Assembly: GCA_963576475.1 (NCBI GenBank)
Contig: OY754977.1
Location: 8,311,089 to 8,375,088, forward strand
Length of the DNA stretch: 64,000 bases
Direction: 5' to 3'
DNA from: Molanna angustata
Taxonomy: Eukaryota; Arthropoda; Insecta; Trichoptera; Molannidae
Notes under the pieces: model-generated
Told to the model about the DNA's origin: nothing
What the model saw: only the letters and a program-made list of their open reading frames with translations
Databases searched by the model: none
Shown: positions 32,873 through 45,404 of the stretch, piece after piece
Numbering within the stretch: position 1 is the stretch's first letter
Layout of the letters: the number at the start of each line of letters is the position of its first letter
Made by a program: the position numbers and the translations under genes

Positions 32873-33424
32873 AATTAATATAATTTTTGTGTGTGGCTTA
32901 ATGTAATTTTTGTTCTGTTTATCTCTAGATAAGCAGACCAATATAATACTCAATGATTTCCGGAAAACCCTAACATTTTCTGCATCTATCTCCTATTATT
33001 AAGCGGTCTTTTTTATATTTTATAAATTTGAAAAGTGAAAGGGCCCTTTCAAGGGGAAACGTTCGTCTTGATAGTAGGAATAAAATTCGAGGAAATATTA
33101 AACTGTTTTGATTTTTACCAATATAATCTCAATCAATAAAATCAAAAAAAATATTGTGTTAAAATAATCTAAATTCGAAAATGAGATACGGAAGTAACAA
33201 ATAAATATAGAACAATAGATAGTTATTGAAACTCATTAACATTGTAAACGACCATTAAATAGACTAATAACATAATTATTATGTTAATCTTGACGCCATT
33301 AGTAAATCTATTGAACATAAAATAATAATGATTGCAAATGAATGGATAGTACCAATTGTCATTAAAGTCACGTGGAATAGTAGTAGTCGTTAAATTCCGT
33401 AATGAGGAAATTAACAAATCAAAA
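32873..33424. other. No feature recognised
   Basis: AT-rich spacer, no motif. Confidence 0.4.
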
Positions 33425-33810
33425 TGCGACAGATGACATTATCCCTCACAATATAGGCGAAAAAAACCGAGCGTCATAAATCCATCTCGTCATCGACGTC
33501 AATGGTAGCAACGGCCTCCCTCCTCGACTTGTAGCCTGTCTATCCCTCGCCACTTCATTGGCCACTGGAATACTGTTACTTTTTTTTTAGTGTGCCAGTC
33601 TACGGATTTCGCGTCGGAGTTACTCGGCAAAGTCCGGAGTTAACGGAGCCATACAAATATGGAAAGACTTCGTCCCACACGACGATAGTCTCTCTCTGTC
33701 GCGCCGCACCGAATGGAATATGTGCAAACGAGACGAAGTGAGATGCGGAGAGATTAGATTACTTATGTTGTTGAGGTGCTTGTTCGTTCGATGTTCGGTG
33801 AACATTCGAT
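33425..33810. other. GC-richer island, identity unknown
   Basis: This segment is noticeably richer in G+C and CpG (for example gcgtcggagttactcgg and gtctctctctgtcgcgccgc) than the surrounding DNA and is not repeated in the window. It could be an exon or promoter of a host gene or part of an unrecognised element. No domain is readable in any frame. Confidence 0.25.
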
Positions 33811-35312
33811 CAATTTAAAATTTGAACAACTATAGCTATCACAAAAAAGGGTAAAAATTAACCACGGAATAACAATTTGTTAAGTATTTAAACAGGAAAC
33901 TTTGTATACTAAAATCGTTTGTATGCGCAGATTCCTTTCCCTTTCTTAGATATAACGTACATAATAAATTTACCTTTTCAATGTATCGTATTACTATTAT
34001 AATAGTAATAACATCAACAGGTTTATCCGAGGTAACAAGGAAGGATCAGATTACCACGTTTCTAAAGAATTAAGGGAAACTTGAGAAATGAAAAAAGCCT
34101 ATCATTCGCTCAAACATTTAAATAGAAAGGCTATTTATAATGTTGAGGACCCAACAACGAAGAGGTGTCATTGAATAAAGTGTCAATCCTAAAATTTCTT
34201 TAGAATTTAATTAAATGTTTTTTATTTACTTGAAATGAAAAATAACACAATAAAAAGATGATTTGAAAAAAAAAATACACTCGATTTTATTTTCTCATAT
34301 ACTGACTATAGTTTTTATTATATTTTATAACATGCACTTACTGTTGCACATAATATTATACGATCAAAAATAAAGGCAGTGTTGTGTTGTCATCGAATAG
34401 TTTAATCAAGTATTGTCCATCGACAAACCTAATAGATTATTATGTATACAAATCATAGTAAAATTATACACGTATGAATAGACATACAATTGGATTACAT
34501 AGTAGATATATTGAGAGAGAATTATTTATCAAACGGTTTATTGTTCCAATATGTATGAACAAACACATTTAGACAAAGTAAATATACACTTAACTGCTTG
34601 CTTTGTAAACAAAGCTTGGAAATTGCATTTCACAACGCTAATCAAAAGGAATAATAAAATTAGATTCAACGTTTGATTAACCGTTTTAGAAAAAGTATTA
34701 CAATCAACATTGGATACGATGGTTAGTAATGAAATAGCGTTACAATAATTAGGTAATCATTATTCAATTTCAATTTTGATGAATCTACTGATTTCCAATT
34801 ATCCGTACGAATTCTATCAATAAAATCGTATATCAAGTGTACAATTCCAGCAAATTTATTACTCCTCGCTTCTTTGGAATAATCATAAGAATATATTTAT
34901 CATCCTAAACTTGTATTTCAAAAAATGTGGCATATAATTGTATCAATATGGTGCAAATGACGTACGATGTGTTAGAGAATTATAAGTGTGATAGCCTTCA
35001 TACCTATACACATTTATTCAATTTGTTTGTGTAATCTTATATTTTGTTATTGGTAGATCGTGTTCTTAGAAATATCTAAATCAGAAAAACTAACGCTTCT
35101 GTCAAGAGAAACGGACGGGTCTAGGCTTAGTATCCGGAAACAAACAAAAACTGCGAAAAATCCAGCAACAACCCTTTACGAAGACATCAATTCAGAAAGA
35201 TTTGGCCGATTCTGACATGAATCCAACCCTACAACAAAATTTATGAAGACACGAATTAAGAAAGATTTTTTCAATTCCAACTTTAATCTTATCTGTTTCA
35301 TTATTTCAACCA
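33811..35312. other. No gene recognised
   Basis: AT-rich sequence. A loose duplication (cgaagacatcaattcagaaa / gaagacacgaattaagaaag) occurs at 35180-35270. Confidence 0.35.
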
Positions 35313-35390
35313 TCAGAATATGAATAGGTACCAACACTAGGAATCTTTCCAATCAAGACGGTTTATTTCTAGCATATTATTATTATATTA
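35313..35390 (+). repeat. Empty-site paralogue of the 13.68-kb insertion
   Basis: catcagaatatgaataggta, ccaacactagg and gaatctttccaatcaagacg run continuously here. At 13650-13900 the same sequence is interrupted by the 183-bp palindrome after cactagg. Confidence 0.8.
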
Positions 35391-35600
35391 CTTCTTGGGC
35401 AACTAATAGTTACTATGTCAAATATTAATTTAACACGCACCCAATTACAAGTTTCCACATTCTGGAGACTTGCGATGTTTATCGTCTCACAGATCCAGAC
35501 TGAAAACACAATAAAAACTGTTTCACCACCGGGAATCGAATTCGGGATTTTTGGATCAGCAGTCAGATATCTTACAAACTGATCCACAAAGGCCACACGA
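35391..35600 (-). repeat. SINE-B copy, minus strand
   Basis: The tail (ttcttgggcaactaatag, taatttaacacgcaccca), body (gtttccacattctggagac, atcgtctcacagatcc) and tRNA-like head (ccgggaatcgaattcggg, agtcagatatctta) are all present in reverse orientation. Confidence 0.7.
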
Positions 35601-37035
35601 TCCACAAACAAAAAAAATGTTTACGATACTGATTCCCAAATCTTGTATCAATATATCTGAAGATTCTGATCTAGGTGTAACAAGATGTCAAAAATATTGA
35701 GACTTTTTACTGTTTTAAAATATGTGTTCTCTTAGGTTAATATCCAAATCGTAATAAAAATTGAATGATTCTATTCTTAACAAAGTAATCAGATTCGGAA
35801 TTTGTAACGAAGTAGATTGTATAATACACATGCCAACATATACATACGAGTTTGCATAGAATTTTGATATGTGCGTTAATGTGAGACTGGCATAAGAATT
35901 AGTAGGTAGGTAAGTATTGTTCACAAGTAAAGCCAGCCTCAGACCATTTAGTTTCGTGATTCAGAATCTTAATTAAAACGGACATCTTTTCAAAACCGCA
36001 AATAATAATTATGAATATATTGTATTAATTGAATCAATTTAGAACATAACATACTCTGTGTATGATCTTAGGTGTAGGTAGTATATACCTAACAAATCTT
36101 TGGTTTAATCTTCGGTTGTGGTACATACTTAACAAATCTTTGATTAATCGTTTAGGATACAAGAAGATAGGCATGTACAGGGATGTAACGAGGAAGACTT
36201 GGCTGTGACAAATGACGTGGCAATTGCTGCTGCAGTGTATTGGAGTGGAAAGGCATACTGAGTATGTATGTCCGGACACGTTATGTATGTAAGTATCTTT
36301 GGTTTTGTTTAAATTTAGAATAGAAACTCAGGGTAGGAACCTAATATTGATTTAATTAGCATTGTTATTAAAATAATTCAAAAATGGAATTCGAACTTGA
36401 GAAAGATTGAAAAAATGAATACGGAATGAAGAAAATTTTCATACTTTTTTGGAGAGTTTCTTCCGTTATTAAATTGGGTTGGAGGGAGGGAGGGAGGGGG
36501 AATATTAAAGAGTATAGGAAAGAGACTTTTTTTAATGTCTCGCCGATTTTTCGAATTGTTATTTTATTTACTGATTGATCGTGTGACATTTATAACGCTA
36601 ACGAATGAAACATCCAATAAATATTATTTTATGCCCTATTATACATACGCTAACATACCATGACTGATGTTCCATGATCTGTTTGGGTTTTCATGATGTA
36701 AAGATAAATTATATAACCGCAGTAAAAAATATCAAGAGAATCATGTTCTTCGTCATGGAGGATAAGACAATGAAAATATGAGACACCCTACTGCCTGTGA
36801 TTTATTCTCAAGTGATGTCATTGTCTAACTATGTATATTACTTTTGGTTGGTGAATATCTTCAGTTAAAGTGTTGTTGAGTTTTGGTTTATTTGTGACAA
36901 TTCGGTTGGATCCATACTGATTAAAATCGGAGCCGGATTACATTCCCTAAAAATAGCGTGTTTATTTTTCAGAACACCAAAATAAAAATATTCAACTATT
37001 CCGTTCTGAATCAGATTCTGAATCAAGCTAAACTA
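35601..37035. other. No gene recognised
   Basis: AT-rich sequence with a ggagggagggagggaggggg run at 36480-36500. Near 36061-36145 a diverged local duplication of ttaggtgtaggtag ... aacaaatctttg is visible. Confidence 0.35.
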
Positions 37036-37036
37036 A

Positions 37037-37363
37037 CTGACCATTTATGACCTGCCTAACACTAGCAACATACAATTAGTGGATTTACGAAATATGTACA
37101 TAGACATGGCAACAAGTAAAGTAAAGCTAAAATTGTACAATAGTGCCAACAGAACGAGAGTAAGCATAGCAAGTGTAGTAGTAATGGCATGATTGAACGC
37201 GCACAACTAATACCAACATAACGTGATAAATATATTCGGTGAAAGTAACCCAACACTCGCAAATAAAATTGAAAGCACTTTGCCTTCATACATAATTGAA
37301 GACGAATTAACTCAAAAACAAACCAATTTATTCAACCTCCTACACAAAATACATACAAAGTAA
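37037..37363 (+). pseudogene. Possible decayed ORF, unidentified
   Basis: The plus-strand frame from 37037 to the TAA at 37361 has only two internal stops (TGA near 37196, TAA near 37214). It has protein-like composition for about 105 codons (for example NIQLVDLRNMYIDMATSKVK and GESNPTLANKIESTLPSYII). I do not recognise a family. It could be an exon remnant, a piece of an endogenised or mobile element, or chance in AT-rich DNA. Confidence 0.25.
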
Positions 37364-37452
37364 CGTTAACCGTTTTTTTGTTGATAAAAATTATTCTTAA
37401 GGTGTCGTTTCAATTGAACAGCAATACAATATACATAAACAAATAAAATTTA

Positions 37453-37645
37453 GATGGGTCGATAGCAGAGTGGTTAGTAATCCAGTGGCCGCGAGTTCGA
37501 ATACTGCCTCGACGATATCGTAAATTATGATGTATAAATTATGATATAGCACAAGTATTTATGCATAATTTAGGGAATTTAGGAAGATGTATATGTACTT
37601 GTTCAACGAGGACATATTAATTTTTTTAATAAAAAAAATATTTAT
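37453..37645 (+). repeat. SINE-A copy with an internal head deletion
   Basis: The head gatgggtcgatagcagagtg runs straight into gttagtaatccagtgg, lacking the gcgcgctgggc segment, then gcgagttcgaatactgcc. The tail has tgtacttgttcaacgaggac and atattaa plus A/T runs and attcattcattcat. It abuts a SINE-C copy. Confidence 0.75.
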
Positions 37646-37647
37646 TC

Positions 37648-37915
37648 ATTCATTCATACTATCGCGTCATATCCCACAATATGGAGTGTATGCGAGTGTG
37701 CATCACCTTGCATGCTTCTCCACACACAAGTCTCGTCTCACCTAAAAAGGCACTATATACAGAATGGGTGGTGAACTTTATCGCTGAACTATGCGAGATG
37801 TTATTTTGCCTCTTGTATTTCCTATTACTCGGCTCTTACAGGATTCCCGAAAACGATGAGAATAGAAAGGAGTAGAATCATCATTCTAAGCCATTATTCG
37901 GTGCCTCAAAGAAAA
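37648..37915 (+). repeat. SINE-C copy adjoining SINE-A
   Basis: It starts actatcgcgtcatatcccac, then agtctcgtctcacctaaaaa, gaatgggtggtgaacttt, ctgaactatgcgagatg and attcccgaaaacgatgag, ending tcggtgcctcaaag. A 64-codon frame inside it is not a gene. Confidence 0.65.
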
Positions 37916-38249
37916 CGTTATGTTTGCATATATGTGTTACATGAAATACATGCTAACGTATTAATTAATCCTGAAATAACGTCGTCTATCTCATTGAACA
38001 TATTCAAAAAAGGCAAAAATTTATATCTGATAATACCTGATTTCTTCTTCCTCTCCTTATTCTATTGTTATCCCTTCATTGCTCTGAACTATTTGTATAA
38101 TCCGTTTTTAAATTCAATCTTTTTAACAATATTTTATGAAAAAATTATGTTTAACTGTCTATTATATATTTTTTTTCATTTCTTTCCTATGATTCCAATT
38201 TGAATCATTAATGTATTTTACGTATATCTCAATGAAAATTAGTACATCT

Positions 38250-38580
38250 AAAACTTAGTGACGAGATCGTTTCATACAATTTGTTTGGCAGCAATATACA
38301 CAATATATCTACGGGGACTCTCAATAGTTTGATACTTAATCTCCAAACAAACATACATACATACAATCGAGCTACTAACATATTCGGGGTAGGAAAAAAG
38401 TACTGACCCCCACACTTTTATATCTTGACATACATGTTTTGTATGGAATACAGAAAATCTTAAATATTCAATAATTTGGATTTAACGGTTTATGGTTTGG
38501 AAGGTATTCTTCAAATATACATACATACTATCGTCATTGACGGTTGGATCTCTTGTGTTACGTGCAACTATATAGTTAAT
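38250..38580 (-). repeat. Family D copy, minus strand
   Basis: The reverse strand matches the body and start of the 13.91-kb copy: tttggagattaagtatcaaa, then ctaccccgaata and finally acacaagagatccaaccg. Confidence 0.6.
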
Positions 38581-39099
38581 AAATAAATACATAAATAATT
38601 AGCGTTATTATAAAAGTTAACATAAGGAGAGATGCGGTACAATTCCTAACTTGAGAGTGGCATCTTGAGGAAAGAAGAAGATAATTTAAAGCAGAAGTTA
38701 AGGAAACCATGGCTCGATTTGGACTGAAACGCCATTGAAGAAGAATATACATAATAATGTTATCATATCCAAGTAATGCGGTATTAATTTAATTAGTGCA
38801 TCACAATCCACTCCATATTTTTTCAAATATGCTAAACATGTGTTGATTAATCCCAATGAAATTTCATATTGTCGTTAGTCGCCTTAACAACGATGTTAAT
38901 AAGTAATAATCAACTTTGTATATAACATTGCATATTTCTACATATCAATTAGTAAATAGATACTGTGAGATACTTTGAATAGTACCTAACGTCATTTATA
39001 ATAGTCATTAGTATGCAAATTAACCCGCACGCAGACTTACAGTACCTACCTACCTACTGCCATACGTCTCTAGTATCAAAGTCTGATTAAGATAACAAT
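38581..39099. other. Mostly unannotated; possible RTE tail
   Basis: Near 38700-38750, ccatggctcgatttggactg ... ccattgaagaagaat resembles an RTE 3' end by its GAAGAA tail, but no protein motif is readable. tacctacctacctactg lies near 39043. Confidence 0.3.
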
Positions 39100-39290
39100 C
39101 TGCATGTAACACATGAGATCCAACTGTCGATGGCGATAGTATGCAAAGTTGACGAATACATACCAAACTCTAAACCCTTAATGCAAATTATTCAATTTTT
39201 TGTTTTATATACAAAACATGTATGTCAAGATAGGATAGAGTGGAAGACAGATATTTTTTCCTACGCCGAATATGATAATATTTTAATATT
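39100..39290 (+). repeat. Family D copy, start only
   Basis: tgcatgtaacacatgagatc and ccaactgtcgatggcgatag, then tatgtcaagataggataga, match the 13.91-kb copy on the same strand. With the minus-strand copy at 38.25-38.58 kb it forms a divergent pair. Confidence 0.6.
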
Positions 39291-39559
39291 TAATATTTTA
39301 ATATTTATAATATTTTTTCCTACAGCTCGACTTTATGTATGTATCTATTTTACTCCGAATAAAAATATATAATAAGAATGTTGTTCATAATTTCAAACAT
39401 AGATGGCTGTAGTAAAAATTCCTTATTTTCAAGCGAAAAGAATTTCAGTATTACAATATATAGAACTTTCAAAATTGAATTGATAGGGATCTCATTAAAA
39501 AGGCATAATTGGTGAACGTTGCGCAAGCGCATAAAGTGATCACGTAAACCAGCCGATGA

Positions 39560-39650
39560 CAGGTCGTAAGCCCTGTAGGTGCCTTGATTTCCCGGTTCTC
39601 CTACAGTAAATATTCCAACTTCGTCTCTATTAAGATAATTAAAAATCTGT
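39560..39650 (+). repeat. Short interspersed module (third copy)
   Basis: tcgtaagccctgtaggtgcc, ttcccggttctcc and aacttcgtctctatt match 2.73 and 25.63 kb. Confidence 0.55.
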
Positions 39651-39711
39651 TAAAAAATATTTTTTTTTATTACATTGGGGGTATACACAGATAAACAGGT
39701 TACACTCATTA

Positions 39712-40040
<329 letters not shown>

Positions 40041-40437
40041 TAGGTAAGTGCTGCAATGTATAGTTAGCCCTGCCATCCAATTATGTATATCCACTGTTTG
40101 TTATATTCAACACAACAGAAGAGAAAGAATGCAAAGAAATAATGATTAGGAGATGGTAAAGGATAGTTGGATAGGAAAGTGACGGGGAATATCAGAGGGA
40201 TAACTAAAAGAGAGAGAGCAAATTAAGTTGTACTGTATTCATACAATAAAAGAAAACAAAACATCTATCTATTGTTATCTCGGATCATGTTGGTCAATTC
40301 TTTCATATACCTGATATACGGAGTATGAAATAAGTCTAAACTATTGAATTTTTTGCTAAATATTTCACAGATACGAGGAATGGTGGAATGTTTTCCGTGA
40401 TTTGTTTTATAATTTGGAATATAGAAAAAATCAGTTT

Positions 40438-40597
40438 GTCTGCGAAGCCTCTAAATTGGTGTTTATTGGCTTCAATGTAGGAAAAACCATGAAAAATGTA
40501 GACTTGGCCATACAAATCTCACAGATCATGGCTTGAAACTTTGACGATCTGTTAAGAGAAATAAATTATCTCGAACAAACCGACAGTTGGACAAAAA
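40438..40597 (+). repeat. Family F copy
   Basis: cgaagcctctaaattggtgt, ggaaaaaccatg, ccatacaaatctcacag and gaacaaaccgacagttgga match the 14.8-kb copy in order. Confidence 0.6.
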
Positions 40598-41378
40598 AAA
40601 ACAATTAATTTTATAATGGACGACTGTTTAATTTTTTTTTATTAATATAAATATAATTACAATTTTCATGTTATTTTGCCTAATCCCTTATGGGGATTAT
40701 TGGCTGTGATCTTAATAACAACAATTTTATAATATATATGTATATATTAAAGCAGATAAAGGAATATAAAAAATTTAAACAAAAATTAAAATTGAACCTA
40801 ACATTCTAAATTGGTTGTTTTCTATTTGTTTTTTGATTTGTTTCAATTGCCAATATTTTCTTTTTTTATTTGAATCGTCTGTATTCCTCATTTTGCAATT
40901 ATTTTCATGTATTTCCTTTTTTTATTTGAATATGTATTTTGATATGTTTCAGTTGACTGTATTCCTTATTTACATTTATATGTAAACTTTTTTAAAGTTT
41001 ATTTGATCTATTGTTCATGTATGATTTGATTTAATTACATTATGTATGACTTTGTTTAATTGCTTTGTATTATATTTTTTTTATTTTTTATAAGTGATTC
41101 CCTCATCAAGCATAAGATTGCAATATTTTTGATGAGGCATTGCAAAGAAAACTATTTGTAAAAATTACTATACTTACTAGAGAATTAAATCTTTATGTGT
41201 ATTATAAAATTATATGTTAAATAATCAAATATAAATATATATAAACTACAATTAAAAACTAATGTTGTACATGTATGTATATACTAAATTTTCAGCTTTA
41301 AATGGCCTTAATTCTAAACTTTTAGAATGTTCCTATTTTAGTTCAAAAAGTTACTGAATCGGAGGTAATTTAAAACTG
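40598..41378. other. T-rich DNA, no gene
   Basis: Runs of tttgttt and tattttt dominate. Near 40677-40725 (gcctaatcccttatgggg ... ataac) nothing is recognised. No coding frame is supported. Confidence 0.4.
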
Positions 41379-41450
41379 TCCCCAACGGGAATAAAATCCG
41401 GGACCTTTCGCTCGGGACTCGCTGATCCATGAAGGTCGATTCTCAACATC
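41379..41450 (-). repeat. SINE-B head fragment, minus strand
   Basis: ccaacgggaataaaatccgg, gacctttcgctcgggactc and tgatccatgaaggtcga are the reverse of a diverged tRNA-like head. Confidence 0.5.
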
Positions 41451-41825
41451 TACGCTATCCCTGTTAACAATACACGTAGGTACTTTATTATTAATGTACA
41501 TTATAATATAATGTTGATATATACCTACTATACTTATACTTTGTTAATATATACTTGATTGTTTAGTTAGATACAACTAGTACTTAGTCCAATAATAAAC
41601 GAACAACAATGGGTACATACATATTCTATTGAATAAACGGTTATGAGATGACCTTGGCATTTACCAAATGACATCTACAATCAGATTATATGATTAGAGA
41701 TACAGCGATCATATCTTAGGAAGATGCTTTGTCATCTCAAGAATATTTTGCAAACAATCGTATTCATATACCTGTCCACTTTGAAGCTGAAAATAAAAAT
41801 ATAAGTAGGTACCAAAATATATTAA

Positions 41826-42290
41826 GAATTCAAGGGGATATTGTGGGGAGTTATAAATTCGCAATTTTTAAGGTTATTTTTTACTAGTGTCATGATGAGA
41901 TTGTATTCTGAAAGTTTCATCACAATGTACCTGTGTGTGTGCTGTGTACTGTGCTATGTACGGCGATTATATTATACTAAAGTAATCATTCGATTATTTT
42001 CAAATTTTGCAAATTTGTATATCTAACACTCGCTTTGACCCCATTAGATTTTGATATCTGAACAGTGCTTCTCATTTTTTAACTGTCAAGTATTGCAATG
42101 TGAGCTCAGGAAACTTGAAATTTGATATTTTTTTATTTTCAAATTCATAAAATGGCATTAAAGAATTGTCAAGTTTTCATATTAAAATATTTAAATCAAA
42201 AATAATTTAACAAATCTCATTTCATGAAAATGCTGAAAAATTTCCATACAAAATTTGAATATTTTGTGGAGTAACTTGGTAGTGAGGAGT
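41826..42290 (+). mobile_element. MITE-L copy without the hairpin-tail insert
   Basis: The left part caaggggatattgtggggag, interior actagtgtcatgatgagatt and tgatatctgaacagtgct, and right end ttggtagtgaggagt match the copies at 50.6 and 53.6 kb. The interval between ctatgtacggcg and caaattttgcaaatttgt lacks the roughly 100-bp block present in those copies. Confidence 0.7.
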
Positions 42291-42369
42291 ATACCGTTGG
42301 CCAAAAACCAACTCGTTTTAATATATCTTTTGTTTTCGTATATTTGTTGTAATTTCATTATATTTCATA

Positions 42370-42424
42370 TCAATTTTTTTTTATTGAATGTGTATTTTTT
42401 GTTTTTTTTAATGAATATGTCCTT
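42370..42424 (-). repeat. SINE-A 3' end, displaced part
   Basis: The A/T-rich tail and the reverse of aaggacatattca are present here. The rest of the same SINE resumes at 45966. gtcctt is duplicated (42419-42424 and 45966-45971), marking the LINE target site. Confidence 0.65.
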
Positions 42425-42502
42425 TTTTTTTTTTTAACATGTCTACGTAGGGGACGCCAGCTATTAGGATTTGGGTCCATTTTACTCTTCCGAAGAAGCG
42501 CA

Positions 42503-43159
42503 CTACGTAGCGTTGGGAGGGGTTTGCAATCTAGAAAAGAGTTTATTAATTCGGATTTTAAAAAGACCCGGGTTGTACGAAGATGGAAACACAGAATTCG
42601 GAAGATCGTTCCACAGTCGGGCTTCTGTATTAATAAAGGAGTTCGAGAAGCGACTTGTTCGTATATGTTGAAGGTCCACTGTGAATGGATGCTGCGATTG
42701 AGTGAAGCGAGTGACTCTGTTGCGAGTGGGTGGAGGAGGGACCAAAGATGCAAGTTCTTCTGAGCAATTCCCGTGGTAGTATCTATAGAATAAACTTAAA
42801 ATACCGACTCTGCGTCTGTGTTCTAGTGATTGCAATCCATCAGTCAGTGATGGATCATCAATCAGACGTATAGCACGCCTTTGGACAGCGTCGAGGGTAT
42901 TCAGTAGGTATTGGGGGGCGCCACTCCAGAGGTGACTGCCATATTCAATAATTGGACGTATTTGCGCTTTGTAGAGTATACAGATCTGGGTCTTAGTAAA
43001 ATATCTGCGCGCTCTATATAGTACGCTCAATTTTTTGGAGGCGAGTTTCACCTTAGCTTCGATGGAGCCCTTGTAGTGTAATTGGTTCGTTATAGATACT
43101 CCAAGCAGGTCGATAGAGCTGCTGTTAGGTAGGGTGCTTCCGTTGAAAGAAACTTGCAA
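42503..43159 (-). pseudogene. LINE ORF2 C-terminal domain (after frameshift)
   Basis: This is a 218-codon segment, with the family frame continuing upstream of its Met to about 43210 (KTQACLISAKRNP). Motifs include LLGVSITNQLHY (about 19-30), the usual LG-x-x-x post-palm block, IEYGSHLWSGAP (about 72-83), VQRRAIRLIDD (about 93-103) and a C-terminal FKIRINKLF. This is the thumb/connection part following YADD. It stops at 42503 and leads into the 3' UTR. Confidence 0.8.
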
Positions 43160-43185
43160 TTCATTGGGGTTTCTCTTCGCAGAAA

Positions 43186-44490
43186 TTAGACAGGCTTGGG
43201 TTTTTGAGACGTATTGATTGAGTGGAGGTAGCTATTTATTTTTTGATGAAGGTCTTTCCGGGCTTCTGATATTTCACTCTGTTTAGGAGGTTTGTCAAAA
43301 GAGAAATTGTCATGGACTGTGCTGTCATCAGCGTAACAGTGGATGGGGGCGCGTAAGAGCAAGTCATTAATATGTAGGAGGAATAGGGTTGGAGATAGAA
43401 TGGACCCTTGAGGAACTCCCGCATTAATGGAATGGGGAGAAGAAGAGCAACCGTCCACTACAGTTATGACTTCGCGATCTTTTAAAAAATTCGCAATCCA
43501 AGTACACAGAGACTGGGGTAGTCCATAAGAAGGGAGTTTCATTAAGAGACCTCGGTGCCAAACCCGGTCGAAAGCTTTAGAGATGTCAAGGGCGACAGTT
43601 TGAGCTTCTCCAAAGCGTTCCATAACTCGACCCCAAACGGATGTCACATACGCGAGTAGATCGCCACAAGATCGATTTCCACGAAATCCATATTGGCGGT
43701 CGCTTAAAATTTTGTTTGCTTCGAGGTATGTGATCAACTTGGTGTTAAGTACCCTTTCCATTATTTTGGAGAGTACAGAAGTAATAGCGATGGGTCGGTA
43801 GTTAGATGGGTTGGAGCGATCACCTTTTTTGGGAATTGGGTGGATGACCGCTTTTTTCCAGTCACATGGGACAATACCAGTTTTAAACGAGAGTTTGAAG
43901 AGTTTAGTGAGAACTGGGGCTAGTTCGGCGGAGCATTTTTTTAACACAAGAACGGGAATTCCATCTGGTCCATTAGCTTTGTTAACATCCAACCCTCGGA
44001 TGGCGAGTAAAACCTCAAAGAAGTTAATCCTTACTTCTTTCATTTTAAAACCACAATGTGGAACTGGTTGAGGAGTTTTTCCTCCGTCGTCAAGGGTTGA
44101 GTTATCTGCAAATAATTTACCGAGAAGATTAGCTTTGTCGGTGGCAGAGTTAGCAATGGATCCGTCATGGTTCGTTAAAGGCGGAAATGAAGATGTGCAA
44201 AAGTTCTGACCTATGGAGGTTGACAATGACCAGAATCTTCGGCTACCGTTAGGGCATGAGGAGAGTTTTTGACTTATATGTTGGTCATGGAGTTTTTTAG
44301 CCTGATTAATGGTTTTTTTACAATCCTTTGTCATCTTGTTGTATGCTTTCTTGTTTGACGGGGATTGAAGTTTTTGGAATGTTTTGAAAGCTAGATTTTT
44401 ACGCGTGACTGCTTCTCGGCATTTGGAATCAAACCAAGGTTTTGTGCCTGGTCCGCAGGTTTTGAGGGAGGAGGGAATATAGCCATCCAT
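43186..44490 (-). pseudogene. LINE reverse transcriptase core
   Basis: A 434-codon frame carries the LINE RT blocks in order: NGPDGIP (173-179), PIPKKGD (218-224), NYRPIA (230-235), QYGFRGNRSC (266-275), LDISKAFDRVW with the first catalytic Asp (301-311), GVPQGSILSPTLF (358-370) and YADD (386-389). All catalytic aspartates are intact. It is cut from the endonuclease frame near 44540 and from the C-terminal frame near 43205, each apparently by a single-base change in length. The Met at 44490 is internal. Confidence 0.9.
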
Positions 44491-44510
44491 AGCAGAAGTG
44501 ATGACATCCC

Positions 44511-45404
44511 CTACCTCACGCGCACAGAGTCTTTGGTTCTAAAACAGACTTCATTCCAAGGAAAGTCGCGAAAGTGTATTCGCAGTGCATTCCAATCTGC
44601 TGACTTGTATTGCCAAATTTTCCTTTTAGGTTTTTCGGGTGGAAGGTCCGGGATGAAGTGGATGGCCGTTTGCACAAGGCAATGGTCTGAAGAGCCCAGT
44701 GGGGCTGTGACTTTCAGTGTGTATCCCGTTGGCGAGGTAGTCATAAAAAGATCAAGCAGATTGGAACGATGCCCAGAGACATCAGGGATGCGAGTTGGCT
44801 CTTGAACAAGTTGCTCCAGGTTATGACACAAAGCAAAGGATTCCGTCATGCGGCCAGCCGAATCGGTAGTTCCCGATTTCAGCCAATCGGAGTGATGGAC
44901 ATTGAAATCGCCGAGAACCGCAAATTCTGCCGACGGGTAGCAAGACAGAAGACTGTCAATGGTTTCTCCTAAGTATTTGAAAAGCTCGGAAGAATCATAA
45001 TCACTCATATTTGGAGATCGGTAGATACAAGCATAAATTTTTATGAATTTGTTAGATTTTAAACGGACCCACATAACATTGAAGGCGGGGTTCTCGAACT
45101 CCTTCAATCTGACACAGTTGATGTCTTCGCGGCTGTAGAGGCACAAGCCTCCTTTGGGCACAAACATGCTTTCGAGTATGTACCCTGGGCAGTTGAGGTA
45201 ACTTGTGTCGGGTGGATCTTGAATTTGTGTTTCCGTGAGAAAGAGCAGGTGTGGTTTTTGAGATTGCAAGTAATGGTGAACAGAATTTAAATTACTGTGG
45301 ATACCTCTGATGTTAGCGAAGTCTACCAACAGTTCACAAATGGTGCGAGGGTATGCAGTCTTGGTTGTCGCTGTATAAACATTATTATTGGGTTTATCTG
45401 TCAT
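44511..45404 (-). pseudogene. LINE APE-type endonuclease domain
   Basis: A 297-codon frame starts at ATG 45404. It shows the exonuclease-endonuclease-phosphatase fold landmarks: N31 (NIRG), E58 in LTETQI, YRSP (128-131), GDFNVHHSDW (165-174) with the metal/catalytic Asp and Asn, LLDLF (216-220) and SDH (239-241). This enzyme nicks target DNA to prime reverse transcription. The frame ends after a shift (RTKDSVRVR-stop) at about 44511; the next frame continues as the RT. The ATG overlaps the stop of the upstream open frame (atgacagataa). Confidence 0.9.

Noticed and set aside
36480..36500. G-quadruplex-like ggagggagggaggg run
   Set aside because: Only one short run with no gene start nearby; recorded but not supported as a regulatory site.
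43811..44972. Several plus-strand frames of 67-90 codons
   Set aside because: They lie opposite the LINE endonuclease and RT coding strand and have no motifs.
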